Origin: Chitinophagaceae bacterium UBA2793
Lineage (GTDB): Bacteria > Bacteroidota > Bacteroidia > Chitinophagales > Chitinophagaceae
DNA: 12,779 bases
Direction: 5' to 3'
NCBI GenBank assembly: GCA_002352045.1
Contig: DEHT01000098.1
Coordinates: 59,426 to 72,204 of the forward strand
Shown here: piece by piece, positions 6,991 through 12,779 of the stretch
Layout of the letters: each line of letters begins with the position of its first letter
How positions within the stretch are numbered: the first letter of the stretch is position 1
Translations under genes and position numbers: made by a program
Notes under the pieces: generated by a model
Databases searched by the model: none
What the model was told of the DNA's origin: nothing
The model's input: the letters and a program-made list of their open reading frames with translations, nothing else

Positions 6991-8130
6991 CTAAAGCTTA
7001 TCAGCCAGGGAGATTATGCCGTTTGTCATGGTATGCCAATTATATTTTTTCTTTTCCTCAATAATATGGGGAATAAAATGCGAAGCCCCTATCTTAAAAA
7101 ATTGTTCAATATTCGATGCAATTGAAGCAGGGGTTGGCTCGGCAACCAATCCCACTTTTTGATGAGGCACCATTGCCGGTAATGCGCCCACATTGGTAAC
7201 TACCATTGGAACTTCAAAATGATAGGCAAGAGGAGTTACCCCGCTTTGTGTGGCATTGCGGTAGGGCTGTACTAGCAGGTCGGCAGCGCAGAGATAATAT
7301 TTTATTTCGCTGTCGGCAATAAAATCGGTGTGCAGTATTAAATTTTTGGCAATACCCAATTGCGCTATTTGATTTTCGTAATTTTTTTTATCCTCGTAAA
7401 ACTCTCCTGCAATCAATAATTTAAGATGTGGAACTTTATCTTTTAAAATAGCCATTGCTTCCAACAGTAAATCAAGCCCCTTATATTTTCTTATAAAACC
7501 AAAAAACAACAATACATTTTCGCCTGCATTTATTTTTAATTTTTCCCTTGCTGTTTCTTTGGGTACTTTATCGCCAAAATTATCGTACAAAGGATGTGGT
7601 ATGAAAACTGCCGGCTTTTGATGATTGAATAATTTTAAATCGTCGAGAACTTTTTGGCTCATGGTTACAAATGCATCCACAGGTTTTATAAAGTATTTGG
7701 TGAAAGCAGAGTCCCCCGGTCTTTTTTCGTGAGGAATTATATTATCGGCAATGCAAACAACTTTACTGTGTTTGTTTTTTTTTGCAATTCGAAGAATGCT
7801 TCCCAGGCAGGGGCCCATAAAAGGCAACCAGTATCGTACAACAATTAAATCGGGCTTTTCTTTTTTTATTTTCTTACCAACACTTATCCAGTTAAAAGGG
7901 TTGATGGAATTGATCAACACTTTTATATCTAAACCTTTTGGAGCTGGTTCGGTGGAATATTGCGAAGAGCCCGGAAATAATATTGATGGATATTGCAAAG
8001 AAAAAGTATAAATTGAAACGATATGCCCCTCCTCCATAAAAGCCCTTGCAAGTCGCTCGTTAAATGTGCTCATACCTCCACCTCTTAAGGGGTAAGCCGG
8101 GCCAACGATGATTATCTTTTTTGATTGCAC
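6991..8130 (-). CDS. Glycosyltransferase family 4 (GT-B) protein
   Basis: GT-B fold transferase of 379 residues that should move a sugar from a nucleotide donor to an envelope glycan or lipid acceptor. The N-terminal Rossmann lobe opens with KIIIVGPAYPLRGGGM (5-20), including the acceptor-side glycine loop. The C-terminal lobe begins near 200 and holds FGFIRKYKGLDLLLEA (210-225), then LLIAGEFYED (238-247). The family's E-x7-E site falls at NATQSGVTPLAYHFEVP (292-308): Gln295 replaces the first Glu and Glu306 remains in the closing part. The start codon is GTG; an in-frame TAA lies directly before it, and the next Met (20) would delete the glycine loop, so GTG is well supported. It is last in the minus-strand cluster, 54 bp after the GT2 gene. 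The sugar and acceptor are unknown. Confidence 0.9.
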   Translation of the reverse strand: MQSKKIIIVGPAYPLRGGGMSTFNERLARAFMEEGHIVSIYTFSLQYPSILFPGSSQYSTEPAPKGLDIKVLINSINPFNWISVGKKIKKEKPDLIVVRYWLPFMGPCLGSILRIAKKNKHSKVVCIADNIIPHEKRPGDSAFTKYFIKPVDAFVTMSQKVLDDLKLFNHQKPAVFIPHPLYDNFGDKVPKETAREKLKINAGENVLLFFGFIRKYKGLDLLLEAMAILKDKVPHLKLLIAGEFYEDKKNYENQIAQLGIAKNLILHTDFIADSEIKYYLCAADLLVQPYRNATQSGVTPLAYHFEVPMVVTNVGALPAMVPHQKVGLVAEPTPASIASNIEQFFKIGASHFIPHIIEEKKKYNWHTMTNGIISLADKL

Positions 8131-8184
8131 TTACTTGAATGAATTGAACGAAATAGTCTGTTTCTAATTAGATTCTTTGTTTTT

Positions 8185-9129
8185 TTAAAGACCCTGTTTT
8201 TCTTCAATAAGATAACTGTTTCTTTCGCTTGAATTACGGGCAATAAGTTCGCCCAAAAAACCAGCCAGGAATAATTGCACACCTATTACCAACGAAATGA
8301 TGCCCACATAAAACAACGGCCTGTCGGTCATATTGTATTTTTGAAAAGCAAACTTGGCTATAAACAAATAAGCCCAAATGATAAAACCACTAAAGAATAC
8401 TATACTACCCCATAATCCAAAAAAGTGCATGGGTCTTTTGCCAAACTTGCCCACAAACATGATGGAGAACAAATCAAGAAAACCATTTATAAATCTTTCC
8501 CAGCCAAACTTGGTAACCCCATATTTACGAGCCCTGTGTTCTACTACCTTTTCTCCAATTTTTCTAAAGCCGGCCCATTTTGCTAAAATAGGAATGTAGC
8601 GATGCATTTCGCCATATACTTCAATACTCTTTATCACTTTCTTGCGGTACGACTTGAGGCCACAATTAAAGTCGTGTAGCTTGATACCTGAACTTTTTCT
8701 TGCAGCAGCATTGAATAACTTGGAGGGAATATTTTTTGTGAGGGTATTATCGTAACGCTTTTTTTTCCAGCCGCTCACCATATCGTAACCCTCTTCAACA
8801 ATCATTCTTCGCAGTTCAGGAATTTCATCTGGGCTGTCCTGCATATCGGCATCCATTGTAATAATTACTTCACCCTGTGCAGCTTTAAACCCTTCGTTGA
8901 GTGCTGCACTTTTTCCGTAATTACGTTGAAACTTTATGCCTTTGATATTGGTATTTGTATTTCTCAGTGTTTCCACTACATTCCATGAAGAGTCGGTGCT
9001 TCCGTCATCAATCATTATTACTTCGTAACTAAATTTGTTTGCCTGCATCACACGCTCAATCCATGCCGAAAGCTCGGGTAATGATTCTTCTTCATTAAAT
9101 AGCGGTATTACTATCGAAATGTCTATCAT
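8185..9129 (-). CDS. Glycosyltransferase family 2, polyprenyl-phosphate sugar transferase type
   Basis: GT-A transferase of 314 residues resembling DPM1/ArnC/GtrB enzymes, which load a sugar onto polyprenyl phosphate at the cytoplasmic face of the membrane. It shows IVIPLFNEEESL (6-17), MIDDGSTDSSW (39-49), the metal-binding DAD (93-95) within TMDADMQDSPDEI (91-103), and the acceptor-side EHRARKYGVTKFG (197-209). Two C-terminal transmembrane helices (about 235-258 and 273-296) are typical of this subgroup. Length is normal and I see no missing active-site residue. It lies 45 bp after the DUF4199 gene and 54 bp before the GT4 gene, so the three are probably cotranscribed. The likely job is supplying a lipid-linked sugar for envelope glycans; the sugar is not predictable from sequence. 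Confidence 0.92.
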   Translation of the reverse strand: MIDISIVIPLFNEEESLPELSAWIERVMQANKFSYEVIMIDDGSTDSSWNVVETLRNTNTNIKGIKFQRNYGKSAALNEGFKAAQGEVIITMDADMQDSPDEIPELRRMIVEEGYDMVSGWKKKRYDNTLTKNIPSKLFNAAARKSSGIKLHDFNCGLKSYRKKVIKSIEVYGEMHRYIPILAKWAGFRKIGEKVVEHRARKYGVTKFGWERFINGFLDLFSIMFVGKFGKRPMHFFGLWGSIVFFSGFIIWAYLFIAKFAFQKYNMTDRPLFYVGIISLVIGVQLFLAGFLGELIARNSSERNSYLIEEKQGL

Positions 9130-9174
9130 ATTTTTTTATTGACAACCAAAATGCTATTCATTCTTCCAATGCTT

Positions 9175-9660
9175 CTATTTTGCTTTTCTTAAAAACAATC
9201 CACCAATTACAGATGTAACCGCTCCAAAAAGTAGATAGGTAACTGTTGTAATTGAAATGGTCATTGGCATAAAAATACTCTTGAGTTTTTCAGAATTTTC
9301 AGCAATTTCAGCAGCAGTTCTATCACCCTGAGCGTTAATAATGGCTTCATTATCTTTAATAGCTTCAGCCAAAATTTGCCCATTCAATTTATAAAAAACT
9401 GCAGTGTAAATAACCATTATTAAAGTGGCTACAATAAAAGTTCTAAATCCTTCGGAAAAAAAGCTTTTGAAGCTTAATTCACCACTTTGCTTTTTTCTAA
9501 AACTCAGCAAACTCCACACTATTCCTGCAATATATATCATAATCACCAGCATTTGACTGGAATCGTTGTGTGCTTTTTTTAGGCCATAAAACAAAAACAA
9601 CGAAACCAAAATCATTGCTGCGCCGGTAATTAAGCCTTTATACGTTGCTGTTAGTTTCAT
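9175..9660 (-). CDS. DUF4199 domain membrane protein
   Basis: Small inner-membrane protein of 161 residues with about four hydrophobic helices (8-26, 37-54, 71-90, 132-156). A polar loop (about 92-130) lies between helices three and four, with LSFKSFFSEGFRTF (62-75) before helix three. This architecture and sequence fit DUF4199, a family found mainly in Bacteroidota. No catalytic residue or biochemical role is known to me. Its ATG overlaps the TGA of the dihydroorotase-like gene by 4 bp (ATGA, 9657-9660), which implies translational coupling. The GT2 gene follows 45 bp on. A membrane partner or regulator of the neighbouring polyprenyl glycosyltransferase is a reasonable guess, not shown by the sequence. 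Confidence 0.88.
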   Translation of the reverse strand: MKLTATYKGLITGAAMILVSLFLFYGLKKAHNDSSQMLVIMIYIAGIVWSLLSFRKKQSGELSFKSFFSEGFRTFIVATLIMVIYTAVFYKLNGQILAEAIKDNEAIINAQGDRTAAEIAENSEKLKSIFMPMTISITTVTYLLFGAVTSVIGGLFLRKAK

Positions 9661-10916
9661 TGGTTGAGCGTAAGTTTATTTTTATTGATAATGCCCACTA
9701 TCTTTCCTTTTAATTGTTGGCCAATAAAAGGGTTGTTTTTCGATTTACTTTTTATCATTCTTTCTTCAAAAGTAAATGTTGCATCCGGAACAAAAAGGGT
9801 AAGCACAGCTTCTTGTCCTTCTTTAATTTCTGGCAGAGGTAAACCAAAAATTTTACGGGGAACAATTCCCATTTGTTCGGCAAGGCTATGATAACCTTTA
9901 GCAAAAAGGTTGGCAATACCATAAACTGCTTCCAAGGATTCGCTGCCGTTTTTGGCATATTCAAATTCGCAGGTTTTGTCGTCCCAATGCTGTGGTGAAT
10001 GATGAGAAGCGATGCAATCTATCAGCCCATCTTTAAAAGATTTTTGTAAAGCGGCCCTGTCGGAAGCAGTGCGTAGTGGCGGATTTAATTTAAGATTGGT
10101 ATCGTAACCTTTTAAATCTTCATCGCAAAACAACAAATGCATAGGCGTAACGGAGCATGTTACACGCAAATTTTGTTTTTTTGCTTCTTCAATTAATGCA
10201 ATACCTTTTTCGGTAGATACGCCTGTGATATGTAGTTTAGAACCGGTATATCTTAAAAGTTCTATATCCCGGGCTATCATCAATTCTTCTGCTATGGCGG
10301 CCTTGCCGGGTAAGCCTAATTGTGTACTTACAATGCCTTCATTCATTAATCCCTGCGAACTGATGCTTTTATCATCCGGTAATTGAATAATGGTAGCACC
10401 AATGGGCAATACATATTGTAATGCTTTTAATAATAAGCCCGGGCTTTGAATGCTATGTGTACCATCACTGAAAGCAATGGCAGCACTTTGATGCATATCA
10501 TACATTTCGCTTAATTCTTTTCCTTCTACATTTTTGCTCACAGAACCAATAGGATGAATATTTACCGGAAGGTCTTGCGATTTTTGTTTAATGTATTCCA
10601 CCACCGATTTGCCACTTGCGGTTGGTTGGGTGTTAGGAGTTATCAGCACATCGGTAAAACCGCCTGCGGCAGCAGAAGCAGCACCCGTTTCCAGGGTTTC
10701 TTTTTGCTCGTAACCGGGGTCGGCAAAGTTTGCGAAACTATCAACCCAGCCAATGCTCACATACAGGTTGGTATCAGTAATGGTTACATCGGCCGAATCG
10801 CTAATACTATCAGCTATTTTAGAAATAATACCATTTGTAATGAAAATATCTTTTACCTGGCCCTGTAGGGGAGAAGATGAACCCGAAATAGTGGCTTGCT
10901 TTATTAAAACAGTCAT
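9657..10916 (-). CDS. Dihydroorotase-like protein, probably non-catalytic
   Basis: Class I dihydroorotase/amidohydrolase fold of 419 residues, normally the third step of pyrimidine synthesis. Framework motifs are kept: ITPNTQPT (92-99), SQGLMNEG (187-194), GLPGKAAIAEELMIARD (201-217), SVTPMHLL (255-262) and NPPLR (278-282). The metal site is gone. The DxHxH motif reads DSFAN (59-63), the HCED region reads LPDD (179-182), HVST reads GVST (232-235), and ATDHAPH reads ASHHSPQ (303-309) with the ligand Asp now His305. A binuclear zinc site seems impossible, so this is a structural or regulatory paralogue, like the inactive dihydroorotase subunits that hold aspartate transcarbamoylase. I chose ATG at 10916 over an in-frame TTG at 10934, because the TTG lies inside a promoter-like element and MTVLIKQA matches the family start. 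It is first gene of the cluster, overlapping DUF4199 by 4 bp. Confidence 0.9.
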   Translation of the reverse strand: MTVLIKQATISGSSSPLQGQVKDIFITNGIISKIADSISDSADVTITDTNLYVSIGWVDSFANFADPGYEQKETLETGAASAAAGGFTDVLITPNTQPTASGKSVVEYIKQKSQDLPVNIHPIGSVSKNVEGKELSEMYDMHQSAAIAFSDGTHSIQSPGLLLKALQYVLPIGATIIQLPDDKSISSQGLMNEGIVSTQLGLPGKAAIAEELMIARDIELLRYTGSKLHITGVSTEKGIALIEEAKKQNLRVTCSVTPMHLLFCDEDLKGYDTNLKLNPPLRTASDRAALQKSFKDGLIDCIASHHSPQHWDDKTCEFEYAKNGSESLEAVYGIANLFAKGYHSLAEQMGIVPRKIFGLPLPEIKEGQEAVLTLFVPDATFTFEERMIKSKSKNNPFIGQQLKGKIVGIINKNKLTLNQ

Positions 10917-10931
10917 TTTTTTAAGATTGTG

Positions 10932-10961
10932 CAAATATCATTAAAAATTATGAGAAGGAAA
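10932..10961 (-). promoter_or_regulatory. Possible promoter of the dihydroorotase-like operon
   Basis: On the minus strand TTTC (10961-10958) is followed, after an 18-bp spacer, by GATATTTG (10939-10932). This is one mismatch each from the Bacteroidota -33 TTTG and -7 TAnnTTTG elements, with normal spacing. Transcription would begin roughly ten bases before the ATG at 10916. The divergent NamZ-family gene starts only 79 bp away, so both genes share this short control region. Confidence 0.35.
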
Positions 10962-10995
10962 CAGCCCGGTAGAATTATTGCGGTATTTTTAAATC

Positions 10996-12213
10996 ATGAA
11001 AAATGTATCATTTGCCTTTATTTTTTTATGTGCTGCTTTATTAAATGCCTGTACAGCGCTTCATTCATCCAAAAAAGTTGAAGACAAAACTATTCAAACA
11101 GGCGCCGATCAAACAGAGGCGTACTTTCATTTACTTACAGATAAAAGGGTGGCTATACTTGCTAATCCTACCACAATTATTGGCAAAAAGCATTGGGTAG
11201 ATAGTATGCAGATTAGAGGCATCAATATTGTAAAAGTTTTTGGACCCGAGCATGGCTTCAGAGGCAATGCAAGTGCGGGCACTCATGTGGTGGATGATAA
11301 AGATGCTTCTACCGGTATTCCTATTATATCGCTTTATGGCAATAAAAGAAAGCCCTCGGCAGAAGATATGGCCAATGTAGATGTAATGATATTTGATATT
11401 CAGGATGTGGGATGCCGCTTTTATACTTATATAAAAGTACTGAGAGATGTAATGGAAAGTTGTGCAGATAATAATAAAGAATTATTAATACTCGATCGTC
11501 CGAACCCAAATGGTTACCTGGTGGATGGCCCCATTTTGGATATGAAATATAAATCGGGCATTGGCCAGTTTCCTATCCCCATTTCGCATGGGTTGACAAT
11601 TGGCGAATTTGCTCAAATGATAAATGGCGAAGGTTGGCTGCCCGATAAAAAACAATGCAGGTTACAAATCATTAAAGTAAAAAACTATCAACACGAAATG
11701 GAATATGTGTTACCCGTAAAACCTTCTCCCAATTTGAATACACAGCAAAGCATACTGTTGTATCCATCTACTTGTTTGTTTGAAGGGGTAGCATTGAATC
11801 ATGGCAGAGGCACGCAATTTCCTTTTACTATATTGGGTAGCCCATTGTTAAAAGGAAAATATCAATTTTCGTTTACCCCTATCAGTATCCAGGGCATGAG
11901 TGAATCGCCCTTGTATATGAATGAGGCATGCTATGGTTTAGATTTACGTAATTATGATGTATCAAAACTAAGAGCAACCAAACAAATAAATATTCAATGG
12001 ATGATGGAATTGTATAAAGCTTTTCCGGATAAAGACAAATTTTTTGACCGCAGCCAAAGTAAGCAAATAGGAAATATAGATGGCCTGGCTGGTGTAGCAG
12101 AATTTAAAGAGCAAATTAAAAAGGGTGTTTCAGAAAAAGAAATCAGGGCCAGTTGGGAGCCCGGCTTATCGCAATACAAGGAAATGCGAAAGAAATATTT
12201 ATTGTATCCCTAA
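10996..12213 (+). CDS. NamZ-type exo-beta-N-acetylmuramidase family lipoprotein (DUF1343)
   Basis: Protein of 405 residues in the DUF1343 family. Bacillus YbbC/NamZ and Tannerella NamZ of this family release N-acetylmuramic acid from the non-reducing end of peptidoglycan fragments. A lipoprotein signal is present (hydrophobic 5-16, lipobox LNAC, Cys19), so it should be anchored in the periplasm or outer membrane. Family motifs are VFGPEHGFRG (81-90), with Glu85 a likely catalytic acid; SLYGNKRKPS (112-121); DIQDVGCRFYTY (134-145); LDRPNPNG (166-173); ISHGLTIGEFA (196-206); and LFEGVALNHGRGT (261-273). Length matches the family and nothing appears missing. It is divergent from the dihydroorotase-like operon, and no other MurNAc recycling gene is in the window. 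Assignment to the family is firm; activity is inferred. Confidence 0.92.
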   Translation: MKNVSFAFIFLCAALLNACTALHSSKKVEDKTIQTGADQTEAYFHLLTDKRVAILANPTTIIGKKHWVDSMQIRGINIVKVFGPEHGFRGNASAGTHVVDDKDASTGIPIISLYGNKRKPSAEDMANVDVMIFDIQDVGCRFYTYIKVLRDVMESCADNNKELLILDRPNPNGYLVDGPILDMKYKSGIGQFPIPISHGLTIGEFAQMINGEGWLPDKKQCRLQIIKVKNYQHEMEYVLPVKPSPNLNTQQSILLYPSTCLFEGVALNHGRGTQFPFTILGSPLLKGKYQFSFTPISIQGMSESPLYMNEACYGLDLRNYDVSKLRATKQINIQWMMELYKAFPDKDKFFDRSQSKQIGNIDGLAGVAEFKEQIKKGVSEKEIRASWEPGLSQYKEMRKKYLLYP

Positions 12214-12297
12214 ATTTTGTTTTGTGATTAAAGTTTATTGAAGAAGAATAAGGATGACCAAATTTATTTATGATTGATTGAACGATAACCGAAAATG

Positions 12298-12337
12298 ATT
12301 ATTTGCCAAAGCAAATAATATTCAAGGTAATATTATT
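12298..12337. other. Two overlapping, mutually exclusive hairpins
   Basis: Two perfect 9-bp stems share bases. The first pairs 12298-12306 with 12311-12319 (ATTATTTGC, CAAA loop, GCAAATAAT). The second pairs 12314-12322 with 12329-12337 (AATAATATT, 6-base loop, AATATTATT). Only one can form at a time. They lie 85 bp after the NamZ-family stop and have no following U-run. They could terminate that transcript or be chance structure in A+T-rich DNA. Confidence 0.4.
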
Positions 12338-12451
12338 ATCAACCGGCCCTTTGCTGGTATTTAATAAGCGAGCTTTACAGCTTGTAGCAGTTACACCATA
12401 AATAATTAATTGCAGCTTGTATAGTTGAACAGCGGTACCAGCACTATCCAT
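12299..12451 (-). CDS. Possible small ORF, 50 codons, unknown
   Basis: An ATG on the minus strand (12451-12449) opens 50 codons ending in TAA (12301-12299). The predicted product starts MDSAGTAVQLYKLQLIIYG and ends NITLNIICFGK. An in-frame TAA lies 15 bases before the ATG, so it cannot extend further upstream. I recognise no family, signal or motif; there are two cysteines and a hydrophobic middle. It is antisense to, and about 30 bp from, the Rhs fragment. Its 3' end coincides with the overlapping hairpins. It could be a real small protein, a remnant of a larger decayed gene, or chance. Confidence 0.22.
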   Translation of the reverse strand: MDSAGTAVQLYKLQLIIYGVTATSCKARLLNTSKGPVDNNITLNIICFGK

Positions 12452-12481
12452 ACCCTTACAAATTTAACCACATCCGAAAGC

Positions 12482-12778
12482 GGATAATTGTATATTTACT
12501 GCAACAACGAATCGCAGCGTATAGATTTGTTCTTTGATAATCTACAATTGATACACAACCGTGGAGCGGTTTTGGAGGAAACGCATTATTATCCGTTCGG
12601 GTTAGTTATGAGTGGTATAAGTAGCAAAGTGTTGAATAATGCACCTTTTGCCGCCGTAGGTAAGTCACCAGCATTGCCGTCGTCTGGTTTTCAACCAGCG
12701 GTGTATCAGGCTCTCAAAAACCAGCTTTTACCCAATACTTTTCTCCGCCTCGTTTCGTGTCTTCACGAAACGAAATAA
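12482..12778 (+). pseudogene. Rhs/YD-repeat core fragment, degraded and chimeric
   Basis: This piece encodes the end of an Rhs repeat-associated core of Bacteroidota type: LYIYCNNESQRIDLFFDNLQ, then GAVLEETHYYPFGLVMSGIS. Full Rhs proteins are large secreted or toxin-delivering proteins; only about 55 codons of that are left. GGA at 12482 is followed by TAA (12485-12487) and then LYIY. Since intact relatives usually read GYLYIY there, one C-to-A change (TAC to TAA) explains the stop. No ATG follows, only TTG at 12488. After NNAP (about 12645) the expected NKYKYNGKE-like sequence is missing. The frame instead runs through 44 unrelated codons to a stop at 12776-12778. No Rhs repeats lie upstream. 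I read it as a decayed, truncated fragment joined to other DNA; a short expressed orphan is less likely. Confidence 0.75.
12750..12773. repeat. Perfect palindromic hairpin at the end of the Rhs fragment tail
   Basis: A 10-bp perfect stem, TCGTTTCGTG (12750-12759) with CACGAAACGA (12764-12773), closes a TCTT loop. The stop codon of the chimeric frame (12776-12778) follows immediately. Position and symmetry fit a terminator-like hairpin or the end of a repeated or mobile cassette. The window ends six bases later, so a second copy cannot be sought. Confidence 0.65.
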
Positions 12779-12779
12779 A

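Noticed and set aside
8163..8172. Perfect palindrome TCTAATTAGA between the GT2 and GT4 genes
   Set aside because: Ten bases with a loopless A+T centre can arise by chance; it is not a stable hairpin and no regulator is known for it.
10917..10934. Upstream TTG start adding six residues to the dihydroorotase-like protein
   Set aside because: The TTG overlaps the promoter-like element and the added residues do not resemble the family start; ATG at 10916 fits better.
12259..12266. TAAATTTG on the minus strand, a full match to the -7 consensus
   Set aside because: It lies in A+T-rich sequence, has no -33 element and would read antisense into the NamZ-family gene, so chance is the better explanation.
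12462..12637. ATTTAAC and GTTGAAT as the two ends of an integron attC site
   Set aside because: The distance is longer than usual, the interval is Rhs coding sequence, there is no imperfect dyad between them, and no integrase is present.

Overview
The window looks like chromosomal DNA of a Bacteroidota bacterium, most probably of the Chitinophagales/Chitinophagaceae type. The evidence is a low G+C composition, many exported proteins and lipoproteins, a DUF4199 membrane protein, a fused SpmA/SpmB-type protein, an Rhs fragment carrying the EETHYYPFGL core motif, absence of strong Shine-Dalgarno sequences, a TAnnTTTG-type promoter motif near the left end, and 7-8 bp tandem microrepeats in the spacers. 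The lineage is inferred from these features, not from a database match.

Left part (1-5158): a leftward promoter and a heptamer repeat precede a SpmAB-type nucleoside-recognition membrane protein (146-1546, +). A strong hairpin separates it from a convergent secreted M1 aminopeptidase (1639-3321, -). Divergent from the peptidase is a lipoprotein peptide-binding protein of the ABC family 5 type (3418-5046, +), with no permease or ATPase beside it. The spacer after it is built almost entirely of 7-8 bp tandem repeats.

Middle part (5159-10916, all -): a lipoprotein-type MsrA, a secreted protein of unknown function, then a compact cluster read in the order dihydroorotase-like protein, DUF4199 membrane protein, polyprenyl-type GT2 glycosyltransferase, GT4 glycosyltransferase. 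The first two overlap by 4 bp and the rest lie 45-54 bp apart, so one transcript is likely. The dihydroorotase-like protein has lost essentially every metal ligand of the family and is probably a non-catalytic paralogue. The two glycosyltransferases point to envelope glycolipid or polysaccharide synthesis.

Right part (10996-12779): a lipoprotein of the DUF1343/NamZ family (exo-N-acetylmuramidase type) is divergent from the dihydroorotase-like gene. It is followed by a decayed stretch with two overlapping hairpins, a possible 50-codon antisense ORF, and a fragment of an Rhs/YD-repeat protein. The fragment has an in-frame stop just before it and an unrelated tail ending in a perfect palindrome.

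I see no CRISPR array, tRNA, rRNA, transposase, integrase or recognisable defence cassette. The most unusual items are the dead dihydroorotase in a glycosyltransferase operon, the clustered microrepeats, and the chimeric Rhs remnant with its palindromic end.
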